Source: Arcobacteraceae bacterium | Lineage (GTDB): Bacteria; Campylobacterota; Campylobacteria; Campylobacterales; Arcobacteraceae | Direction: 5' to 3' | DNA: 37,376 bases | Assembly (NCBI GenBank): GCA_029934475.1 | Contig: JAOZMC010000014.1 | Location: 1-37,376 of the forward strand | Shown here: positions 8,215-15,452 of the stretch, in pieces | Numbering within the stretch: position 1 is the stretch's first letter | How the letters are laid out: every line of letters begins with the position of its first letter | Notes under the pieces: generated by a model | Databases searched by the model: none | What the model was told of the DNA's origin: nothing | The model's input: only the letters and a program-made list of their open reading frames with translations | Program-made: the position numbers and the translations under genes

Positions 8215-10410
8215 TCAAATTTGCCCCAAACATATTGCACCATCGTTGGGTGACAAAGTATTTGATATAGTTATATTTGCTATCTTTTCTTTGAGCAATC
8301 GCACCAAAACTGGACTCTGAAACACACCACCACCCAACACTATAGGCAAGCTCCCTTTTATATATATTTTATATATGATATCCACTAGAGTTCTATAAAA
8401 TTTTGATATTATCAAGATTTTATTTTCTTTGTCATCTATTATCTGTGTTATCATCTTTGAGATATCAATTTTATCTTTTTTTATATCATAGTTATAATTT
8501 TTTGTTATATTATCATCAAAATACTGCTCCATCATAGCTCCGCTTTGTCCTTCGTAAGTTATAGTATGTATCAAGCCACACAACGATGCCACAGCATCAA
8601 ACAGCCTACCCACAGAGGATGAAAGTGGAGTGTTGATATCTTTTTGCCACATGATATACATAGAGCTTAACTGTTGTGCCGAAAAATATCTCACAGAACC
8701 TATATCCATATCTATAGTTTGTTTGCCATATATATCAAAGAGCAACGACACAGCTACTCGGGAGGGTTCTTTTATAGCTTTGTGGCTACCTATGAGTTTA
8801 AACGGTTTGAAGCTACAGATTCTGTCATAATCATCGCCATCGCATACTATAAACTCACCACCCCAAGCAGTGCCATCCTCTCCATATCCTGTGCCGTCCC
8901 ACGATATACCTAGCACTTTTGTAGTGATATTTTGCTCTATCATCACTGACTTTATATGTGCATAGTGGTGCTGGACTTTTTTTGTCTTGATATTTTGCCT
9001 ACTTGCATATTTTGTTGTCTCATAGGCAGGATGTTTATCTGTAGATATAATATCTGGTTTGAAGTTATATATATTTTTCAAGTTGTTTGTGCTTGTTTCA
9101 AAGTGTTTTATAGACTTGACACTATCTATATCGCCAATATGTGGCGACACTATAGCTGTGTTTTCAAATGCTATACATACTGTTGATTTTTGATTTGCTC
9201 CTACACACAATACATTTTTTTCTAATTTTTTGTGTAACTTTATAGCAAGAGGTGCGAAGCCACGAGCCACCCTATAAAACAGTGGCTTATCTTTGACTAC
9301 ACACAGCACACTATCATCGCTACTGTTTATGATATCTCTGTTGTATTCTAGACAATAGTCCCATATATCTTTTAGCTCGTCTATATCGGCAGAGTTCATA
9401 CAAAGTGGCTCACCGCTTATATTTGCACTTGTGGCGACTATAGGTATATCTAGCAGATCCAAAAGCAACATATGCAAAGGACTATAACCCAAAAACAGCC
9501 CAACCTTATCTATATCCGGTGCTATATATTTAGACAATATGTTGTTTGGCTTTTTGCCTAGCACTACTATGGGTCGCTGATAACTTTGTAGATACTCTTG
9601 TTCTTTTGTGTTTATGTGGGCTAGCTTTTTTGCTGTGTCTATATCTCTTGTCATCACAGCAAATGGTTTGTGTGGTCTTCGCTTTCTTTGTCGTAGTAGC
9701 GACACAGCCCTGTCATCTGTGGCATCGCATACTAGATGGTATCCTCCTACACCTTTGATAGCGACTATCAAGCCAGCTTTGATCTGTTTTGCTGTTTGTG
9801 TTATCATATCTTGTTGTGAAGTTTTGACATCTTTGTCCCTGTCTCGTAAATTTAACACAGGACCACAATCGTGACAACCTATGGGCTGGGCATGATACCG
9901 TCTATCTGTAGGGTCGGTGTATTCTGTGGCACATTTTTCACACATAACAAACTTATCAAATGATGTATTCTCTCTATCATATGGCAACGACTTGATGATA
10001 CTCCATCTAGGACCACAAGAGACACAACTGATAAAAGCATAGCCATATCGCCTGTTGTTTGGGTTTGTTAGCTCATCTTCGCACTGCTTACATATAGATA
10101 TATCTGGCGATATTTTTGTGTGTTGTTGTTTGGTTGCTTTGGTTTTGATGATACTAAAATCGGCGAAACTTTTAGATGCTACTTGCATATACGATATTTT
10201 ATCTATCTTTGCTAGTGGCGGTTTGTCTCTGTTTATATCATTGACAAAATTTTCTATAGTTTTGTAGTCGCAGTTTATCTCTATCTTGACACCATACGAG
10301 TCGTTGTACACCACTCCACACAGACCATATCTTGTAGCTTGATTGTATATAAACGGGCGAAAGCCCACACCTTGGACTACACCACTGACTGCTATGTCGT
10401 AACTATTCAC
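8215..10410 (-). CDS. hypF: Carbamoyltransferase HypF ([NiFe]-hydrogenase CN ligand synthesis)
   Basis: HypF makes carbamoyl-AMP from carbamoyl phosphate and transfers the carbamoyl group to HypE, the first step in making the two cyanide ligands of the Fe atom. The 731-residue protein shows all domains: acylphosphatase with VQGVGFRPF (Arg18), two zinc fingers (CKQC 107-110 with CVSC 129-132; CEKC 157-160 with CHDC 179-182), a YrdC-like domain at about 200-390, and a Kae1-like domain with HHYAH at 481-485 and GGGVFQSP near the end. The start is GTG with a weak ribosome site, 21 bases after the DUF2147 gene. The other hyp genes are not in this window. Confidence 0.96.
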   Translation of the reverse strand: MNSYDIAVSGVVQGVGFRPFIYNQATRYGLCGVVYNDSYGVKIEINCDYKTIENFVNDINRDKPPLAKIDKISYMQVASKSFADFSIIKTKATKQQHTKISPDISICKQCEDELTNPNNRRYGYAFISCVSCGPRWSIIKSLPYDRENTSFDKFVMCEKCATEYTDPTDRRYHAQPIGCHDCGPVLNLRDRDKDVKTSQQDMITQTAKQIKAGLIVAIKGVGGYHLVCDATDDRAVSLLRQRKRRPHKPFAVMTRDIDTAKKLAHINTKEQEYLQSYQRPIVVLGKKPNNILSKYIAPDIDKVGLFLGYSPLHMLLLDLLDIPIVATSANISGEPLCMNSADIDELKDIWDYCLEYNRDIINSSDDSVLCVVKDKPLFYRVARGFAPLAIKLHKKLEKNVLCVGANQKSTVCIAFENTAIVSPHIGDIDSVKSIKHFETSTNNLKNIYNFKPDIISTDKHPAYETTKYASRQNIKTKKVQHHYAHIKSVMIEQNITTKVLGISWDGTGYGEDGTAWGGEFIVCDGDDYDRICSFKPFKLIGSHKAIKEPSRVAVSLLFDIYGKQTIDMDIGSVRYFSAQQLSSMYIMWQKDINTPLSSSVGRLFDAVASLCGLIHTITYEGQSGAMMEQYFDDNITKNYNYDIKKDKIDISKMITQIIDDKENKILIISKFYRTLVDIIYKIYIKGSLPIVLGGGVFQSPVLVRLLKEKIANITISNTLSPNDGAICLGQI

Positions 10411-10431
10411 TAGTAAATATAGTCAAAAAGA

Positions 10432-10857
10432 CTATTTTCTAAACCAAGTTTGTGTTCTATACAAAAACATGATATAGCCACGAACTTTGAGTTTGCCATC
10501 TTCTAGCCATATTTTGCAGTTGTATATCTTGCCATTTTCAGGGTCAAGTATAGTTCCCTTTTCCAAAGCACCGTCAACCATAGTCATATTTTCTATGATA
10601 TCCATACCTATGAGGCTTTTGTCTTTTCGCCCATCTTTGCATTTTAGGCATATTTGCTTTGGGTTGTCTGGGTTTTTTCTCAAAAGTTTTTCAATCTTGC
10701 CAAAATAGTTGCCATCTTTTTTATATATAGAGACTATTGACTTGGGCTTACCTGTCTTGTCATCTATCGTTTTCCAGCTACCTACTATGTTATCATTTGC
10801 CATCGATATTGTCGCCAATATCAAAACGCTTAAAATTCCTACTATCCATCTTTTCAT
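10432..10857 (-). CDS. DUF2147 family secreted protein
   Basis: A 141-residue protein with a clear signal peptide (MKRWIVGILSVLILATISMA, then NDN). The mature part begins with the typical DUF2147 stretch IVGSWKTIDDKTGKPKS, followed by KDGNYFGKIEKL, a CLKC pair near the middle, LIGMDIIENM and the closing GKLKVRGYIMF. The family is periplasmic, beta-rich and of unknown function. A good AAAGGAT precedes the ATG. It lies 26 bases after the NirN-like gene and 21 bases before hypF, so it may link the two sets on one transcript. No specific role in either pathway can be read from the sequence. Confidence 0.82.
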   Translation of the reverse strand: MKRWIVGILSVLILATISMANDNIVGSWKTIDDKTGKPKSIVSIYKKDGNYFGKIEKLLRKNPDNPKQICLKCKDGRKDKSLIGMDIIENMTMVDGALEKGTILDPENGKIYNCKIWLEDGKLKVRGYIMFLYRTQTWFRK

Positions 10858-10883
10858 ATTTTATCCTTTTATGTTTATAATTT

Positions 10884-12440
10884 TTACTTTTTGATACTCT
10901 CTTTGTATGCTTTTAGGCTTCGTTTTTCGTAGTTGTTTAACTTTTTTTTGTTTTTCATATTTTGTTTATATATCGTCTGACCAAAAAGTCGTGGATAAAA
11001 TCGTCTGTTTTTATTTACAAAGTTATATTTACCTACAGGTATATTTGCCTTATAAGTTGTCAGCTCTTTTTGTGTTTTGGTATCTAAAACGACTATCTCG
11101 CCATCGGCTTCATACAAGCTCAAGTATGCTAGCTTTCCATCGCCACTATATTCTGTGTGTATGTATTGCTTGCCTTTTCGTGGGACTATCACTCTTTTTT
11201 TGTATGTTTGTTTGTCTATCAGCACTAGCTCGTCGCTTCCGTTGTCTGCCCACAAATACGGAGTATATGGATGAGTTTTCACAAAAAACCCATCGCCCCC
11301 TGTATTTATCTGTCGGACCAACTTCCAGTCATACATCTGCCACACAGTCACATAGGGCTTTCGTATATGCGGAGTAGCAAAATAAAACTGCCCATCATTG
11401 TACCAATAAGTAGCACTAAAAAGATGCGGCATACCCTCCATACTTTGTTCGAACTTTACTTTAAAATCTTTTAAGCTGACTACTTTCATACTCTTGCCAC
11501 CACGAGAAGTAGCTATGATAAACTCCTCAAAAGGCTCTATGAAAAAATCCTCTATAGGCTCCTCTATTTTTATATATTTTATATCCAAAGTTTTGGTATC
11601 TAGCATACCGATGAGCGGTTTGTCTCTATAGGTCCACATAGCCCTATCTTTGCTATAGAACTCATACAAAGCACTCACCTTACCATCTAGTGGCACTATC
11701 TTTTGGGTTTTCATACTCTTGATATCGGATATCACTAGCTGTTTGGGTAGTAGGCATGTGGTCAGTAGATTTTTGCCATCTTTTGATATTGATAGATTTC
11801 GCAAGTTTATACATGCTCGTATCTTTGGCTCTCGCTTGCCTGTTTTGAGTGAATACTTTTGCACCCAGCCGTCTCTTGTCGGGACAAATATAAACTCACC
11901 ATAATTTTCTTTATTCATAGTATATTTGATACCGCCGTGCACATGGTCTAGATGAAACTTGCTCAAAATTTTCTCACCCTCCATGACCCATACTTTGTCA
12001 CCCTCTCGCTCCACTACTGGCAAAACTTGTTCTATATCTTGTATCTTTAGGGGATTTGCCCTGTCTTTAAAAGTAGTCAAGCTACCATCTATATCTTTTT
12101 TGTTCCATACTATGTTTTGGCTTAGTGGTTTTTTGATATAGCGGACTATCTGTAGCAGTTCATAAGGATTTAGAAACTCATATTTGGGCATGAGAGTTTG
12201 TGGGAAGCCATTTTTGATCTTTTGTGCTAAATTCATTCTTTTATATGCTCTCAAACTTTTTTTGTGTAGTGGTGGACCGTCTAATCCTACTCTATCTATG
12301 TGATGACACATAGCACAGTGGGTATCGTATAGCTTCTTGCCCATATCTACAGACGGCAAAGCCTCAACCATATGTCCAGCCGCACCATCTACGGCAAACA
12401 GCCTACCAACTACAATCAAACCAACCAACAAAACTCTCAT
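10884..12440 (-). CDS. NirN-like cytochrome c / cytochrome d1 domain protein
   Basis: A periplasmic protein of 518 residues: signal peptide (about 1-20), one cytochrome c domain with CAMCHH at 42-47, then a d1-type eight-bladed propeller running to about residue 480. Typical NirN/NirF-like stretches are HVHGGIKY, RDGWVQKYSL, NLRNLSISKDGKNLL, MPHLFSATYW, GGDGFF and a terminal PVGKYNF. NirN of Pseudomonas is the dihydro-heme d1 dehydrogenase that finishes heme d1 for NirS; NirF lacks the c-heme domain in most proteobacteria, so NirN is the better match. An extra lysine-rich tail of about 35 residues follows the propeller. ATG is preceded by AAAGGAT. The rest of the heme d1 pathway (nirJ and others) is outside the window. 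Confidence 0.8.
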   Translation of the reverse strand: MRVLLVGLIVVGRLFAVDGAAGHMVEALPSVDMGKKLYDTHCAMCHHIDRVGLDGPPLHKKSLRAYKRMNLAQKIKNGFPQTLMPKYEFLNPYELLQIVRYIKKPLSQNIVWNKKDIDGSLTTFKDRANPLKIQDIEQVLPVVEREGDKVWVMEGEKILSKFHLDHVHGGIKYTMNKENYGEFIFVPTRDGWVQKYSLKTGKREPKIRACINLRNLSISKDGKNLLTTCLLPKQLVISDIKSMKTQKIVPLDGKVSALYEFYSKDRAMWTYRDKPLIGMLDTKTLDIKYIKIEEPIEDFFIEPFEEFIIATSRGGKSMKVVSLKDFKVKFEQSMEGMPHLFSATYWYNDGQFYFATPHIRKPYVTVWQMYDWKLVRQINTGGDGFFVKTHPYTPYLWADNGSDELVLIDKQTYKKRVIVPRKGKQYIHTEYSGDGKLAYLSLYEADGEIVVLDTKTQKELTTYKANIPVGKYNFVNKNRRFYPRLFGQTIYKQNMKNKKKLNNYEKRSLKAYKESIKK

Positions 12441-12588
12441 ATAAAATCCTTTGGACTATTGTATCCAAATAAATATAAAAACACCTCTAAAAAGTCTATA
12501 TCTTGTAGTATTCAAATACACAAACAGGCAAATTGTCCATTGTATTTTTATATTATTGTTGAGATACTGTTCATTTTGTTTCAAGCCA

Positions 12589-13317
12589 TCATTTTATCTT
12601 TGGTAATTTTAATATCATATTGTTACCCAATGTCATGTTGTCACTATGACCTGATATTTTTTTGTCTTTTGTCATAAAATGAATATGCATACTGGTTGTA
12701 TGGTGTGTATAGATTCCACTATGATACATAGAAAAAAACCCCAACATTGACACGGCTTTATCTTTCATGGTGCCATATATGCCCGACTGGGCATGTTTTT
12801 TGTGAGTGTGAACTTTGTCGTTTGGGTCCCAATTTATGATGTGCCAACTGTTTGATTTGATAGTTCCGTCTATCAAAAATATAAAAGGTTTTTCAGTATC
12901 CAATCCATGTTGTTCTGCTTTTTCTTCCAAAAACTGCTCAAATTGTTCTCTTGATATGACACTATTTGGTATCGTGTATTCTACCCACTCTTTGACTTGT
13001 GCATATACAAGAAGCGAAGCATTTTTGTTGTATGTGTGGTCGTATTGTAGCTTATTGTCTTTGTCTACAAATGTCGTCATTACGAGACTATCAAAAATTT
13101 GCACTTCACCTTTCAAATATCCAACCGCACCTAAAGCATATAAATTTTTTTTGTCTTTTAAACTTGCCAGTTTAATTTTTGGTGTCAGGTCGCCTTTTTT
13201 CATCGCATTGTTCAAAGCACCTGCGTAGTTTATCTCTTTGTTCCATGTTGTTCTTGAACAACCACTGAAAAATAATATAACAGATACAAACAAGATAGTA
13301 TATATTGATTTTAGCAT
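12589..13317 (-). CDS. Lipoprotein with acetolactate-decarboxylase-like fold
   Basis: The 242-residue protein has a lipoprotein signal peptide ending FFSGCS (lipidated Cys20), so it should sit in the outer or inner membrane facing the periplasm. The body resembles alpha-acetolactate decarboxylase: AVGYLKGEVQIFDS corresponds to the conserved early Gly/Glu strand, IFLIDGTIKS to the middle strand, and MHIHF-(10 residues)-GH gives His211, His213 and His224, with the same 2 and 11 spacing as the zinc ligands His194, His196, His207 of the Bacillus brevis enzyme. The chain ends 18 residues after the last His, so the C-terminal catalytic Glu of true decarboxylases appears absent. It sits between nirS and the NirN-like gene with its own promoter. 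A metal-binding periplasmic role is inferred; enzyme activity is doubtful. Confidence 0.68.
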   Translation of the reverse strand: MLKSIYTILFVSVILFFSGCSRTTWNKEINYAGALNNAMKKGDLTPKIKLASLKDKKNLYALGAVGYLKGEVQIFDSLVMTTFVDKDNKLQYDHTYNKNASLLVYAQVKEWVEYTIPNSVISREQFEQFLEEKAEQHGLDTEKPFIFLIDGTIKSNSWHIINWDPNDKVHTHKKHAQSGIYGTMKDKAVSMLGFFSMYHSGIYTHHTTSMHIHFMTKDKKISGHSDNMTLGNNMILKLPKIK

Positions 13318-13342
13318 TTTAGATCCTTTTATAAATTGTCAT

Positions 13343-13348
13343 AGTATA
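13343..13348 (-). promoter_or_regulatory. Likely -10 box (TATACT, extended TG) for the ALDC-like lipoprotein gene
   Basis: The minus strand reads TGGTATACTATG about 25 bases upstream of the lipoprotein start, an extended -10 element. Because a strong terminator separates nirS from this gene, a separate promoter is expected here. Confidence 0.5.
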
Positions 13349-13433
13349 CCAGATATTTATAAAAGGTAGCTCTAACTAAAAAATAAATAACTTATTTTGT
13401 AAATGAATTGTTGTAGCTCAATATTTTTCTGTA

Positions 13434-13446
13434 GAACTTAAAGTTC
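13434..13446. repeat. 13-base palindrome GAACTTAAAGTTC
   Basis: A perfect inverted repeat (GAACTT-A-AAGTTC) lies about 85 bases upstream of the TATACT box and 27 bases beyond the nirS terminator stem. It does not match an FNR/CRP half-site pair. It could be an operator for the lipoprotein gene; no regulator is identified. Confidence 0.35.
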
Positions 13447-13461
13447 CACAAAAAAGCACTT

Positions 13462-13499
13462 AAAACAAAAAACCCCCAAGTCTCAAAGAGACTCGAGGG
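13462..13499 (-). terminator. Rho-independent terminator after nirS
   Basis: A 12-base-pair stem (arms 13473-13484 and 13488-13499) with a 3-base loop is followed on the minus strand by TTTTTTGTTTT. Two imperfect positions become G-U pairs only in the minus-strand RNA, which fixes the direction. It lies 28 bases past the nirS stop codon and ends the nirS transcript. Confidence 0.88.
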
Positions 13500-13526
13500 C
13501 TGGTAAAAAACTATGTGGATACTGTA

Positions 13527-15176
13527 TTAGTAAGTATCTGTCATAGTGTTTGTAACATTAAACTTACCTGTAGGAGTGACAAGTCTTTTGTCATCTATTA
13601 CATGTTTTAGCTTAAGTGTTTTTGAATCATATACAAGGATAGGTGTGTTAACCATCTTGTTACCCCATATACTTGTCCATACTTCGCTACCATCTGCATT
13701 GAACTCAAAGTGAACTGGTCCTCTTGAAATTATTTTTTTGCCTTTTTTACCTTTATATACTGGCAAATATTTTGCAGGTATTTTGATAGTTTTTACAATC
13801 TCTAAACTCTCTTTGTCCATAACATAGATTTGTGTTTGAAGTTTTCTATCTGGATTTACTGGTCTGTCTATAAATATATAAGGACTATTTGGATGACCTT
13901 TTATAAATAAGTTACCTCCACCTTTTCCAGGAAGTGATACTTTTTTCACAACTTTCCAAGCATTTTTCGCATGATCTTCTGGGTCTGTTCCTATAAATAC
14001 AATATCATTTGAACCTATATGTCCTGTTCCCCAGATTGGTCCATATTTTTTAGAATCAATATTGACACCACGACCAGGGTGAGGTTTTTTTCCTTGTGAT
14101 GGTATGTTTGCAACTAGTTTGCCTTTTTTAGTATCTATGACAGATATTATGTTTTTAGCATTTGCTGCAGTCAAGAAGTATCTTTTAGATAGATCCCAAC
14201 CACCATCGTGAAGAAATCTTTCAGCTTCTACCATAGTTATCTTTGGATTTTTAATATCGCTATAGTCATATAGCCATACTTGACCTGATTCTTTTACATT
14301 GATTACCCATTCTGGTTTGTGGTGCGATGCAATAATAGCAGCCGCTCTAGCTTCTCTTGTAAATACACCTTTGTCTATAGTATAACTAGCAGTTGATACT
14401 ATCTTGATAGGCGATAAAGTTTCAGCATCAAGTGTTACAATCGATGGTGGCCAATAACAACCAACAACTGCATATTTGTCCAAATAGTCTTTGTGTTTTG
14501 ATGTATCAATAGCTCTTGCATCGTTACATGGTCGAATCTCAGCTACATTTGCTGGTTTTTTCATCCACATATCTATCATAGATGCTTTTCCATCTCTACC
14601 GATGACATACATATATCTACCACTTGCACTTGTTCTAGTGATATGTGTAGCAAAGCCTGATTTAACTACAGAGAGTACTTTTTTTGTTTTACCATCTACG
14701 ATAGCTATCTTACCAATATCTCTCAAAATTACTGCAAAGTTGTCTTTCCAGTTTTTATTTTGTGGTGATTTTGGTCTTTTTGCCACAGGGATCAGAACCT
14801 TGTGGCTCTTTTTCATGTCAACTATAGACTTTTCTGGAGGCATAGGTGCTTTTATCTGCACATATTTTGCCATAAGCGAAGTTTCAGCTTTTGTTAGTTC
14901 TCCACTTTTGCCCCAACCTGGCATACCACCTGGTGTCCCGTTGTTGATGATATACTTCAATGTAGCAGTTCCCATCGCTTTTGTTTTCTTTGGTTCTAAG
15001 TTTGGTCCTAAAGCACCTTTTCTTAGCATTCCATGACAACCAGCACATCTATCGAAATAGACCTGTGTCGCTTTCTTCATCTGACTCTTTGAGAGCTTGA
15101 CGCTCTTCGCATTTGCCGATATAGTTAGTCCTAAGACTGCTACTAAACCAGCTATTATGATCTTGTTAAATTTCAT
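13527..15176 (-). CDS. nirS: Cytochrome cd1 nitrite reductase NirS
   Basis: Periplasmic enzyme reducing nitrite to nitric oxide. The 549-residue precursor has a Sec signal peptide (MKFNKIIIAGLV...SANAKS), a cytochrome c domain with CAGCHG at 44-49 and a d1 propeller. Conserved d1-site stretches are present, including the two active-site histidines in ASHHKPEW and PHPGRG, plus FLHDGGWD, GTDPEDH and the closing LVTPTGKFNVTNT. A strong AAAGGAG precedes the ATG. Codon use differs from the neighbours: many ATC/ATT isoleucines rather than ATA, as expected of a highly expressed gene. It appears monocistronic, with a TATAAT box upstream and a terminator downstream. Confidence 0.97.
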   Translation of the reverse strand: MKFNKIIIAGLVAVLGLTISANAKSVKLSKSQMKKATQVYFDRCAGCHGMLRKGALGPNLEPKKTKAMGTATLKYIINNGTPGGMPGWGKSGELTKAETSLMAKYVQIKAPMPPEKSIVDMKKSHKVLIPVAKRPKSPQNKNWKDNFAVILRDIGKIAIVDGKTKKVLSVVKSGFATHITRTSASGRYMYVIGRDGKASMIDMWMKKPANVAEIRPCNDARAIDTSKHKDYLDKYAVVGCYWPPSIVTLDAETLSPIKIVSTASYTIDKGVFTREARAAAIIASHHKPEWVINVKESGQVWLYDYSDIKNPKITMVEAERFLHDGGWDLSKRYFLTAANAKNIISVIDTKKGKLVANIPSQGKKPHPGRGVNIDSKKYGPIWGTGHIGSNDIVFIGTDPEDHAKNAWKVVKKVSLPGKGGGNLFIKGHPNSPYIFIDRPVNPDRKLQTQIYVMDKESLEIVKTIKIPAKYLPVYKGKKGKKIISRGPVHFEFNADGSEVWTSIWGNKMVNTPILVYDSKTLKLKHVIDDKRLVTPTGKFNVTNTMTDTY

Positions 15177-15216
15177 AATTATCTCCTTTTTTTGTTTTGG
15201 CTTTTAAACCTTTGTA

Positions 15217-15222
15217 ATTATA
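15217..15222 (-). promoter_or_regulatory. Likely nirS -10 box (TATAAT)
   Basis: The minus strand reads GTGTTATAATTAC about 40 bases upstream of the nirS start, between the nor-operon terminator and nirS. No clear FNR/NarL-type operator was found by eye around it. Confidence 0.6.
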
Positions 15223-15247
15223 ACACAAAATACTTAAATCTATTCTA

Positions 15248-15280
15248 AATATAGCGAAATTTGTAAAATTTCGCTATATT
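15248..15280 (-). terminator. Perfect 15-bp hairpin ending the nor operon
   Basis: A perfect inverted repeat (A + ATATAGCGAAATTT and its complement, 3-base loop) lies 9 bases past the stop of the last nor-operon gene. No long T tract follows on the minus strand, so it may act as a terminator or an RNA 3'-end stabiliser. Direction is assigned from position. Confidence 0.65.
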
Positions 15281-15289
15281 CTCATATTT

Positions 15290-15442
15290 TTAAGCCTCTG
15301 ATTCCAATCGACTCTTCTCTTGTTTGTATATCCATATCATCGGCAACACTATAATTGTATGCAAAAATAGTGTCAAGGCCATAGGGTATTGATTTAAAGT
15401 GCCAAAAAAACTCGGCACCATATCGGTAAACGGTTCAAACAT
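15290..15442 (-). CDS. 50-residue single-helix membrane protein downstream of norB
   Basis: The small protein starts MFEPFTDMVPSFFGTLNQ, has one transmembrane helix (about residues 19-38, MALTLFLHTIIVLPMIWIY) and a charged C-terminus KQEKSRLESEA. The ATG at 15442 was chosen because AAGGAG lies 7 bases upstream; a longer upstream reading would run inside norB. It begins 10 bases after norB and ends just before the operon hairpin, so it is the last nor gene. It could be a small accessory subunit of the NO reductase, comparable in size to CcoQ-type subunits of heme-copper oxidases. No family is recognised. Confidence 0.72.
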   Translation of the reverse strand: MFEPFTDMVPSFFGTLNQYPMALTLFLHTIIVLPMIWIYKQEKSRLESEA

Positions 15443-15452
15443 AATATTCTCC

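Noticed and set aside
15177-15247. FNR/NarR-type operator before nirS
   Set aside because: No TTGAT-N4-ATCAA or TTAAC-N4-GTTAA pair could be found by eye, so no site is claimed.
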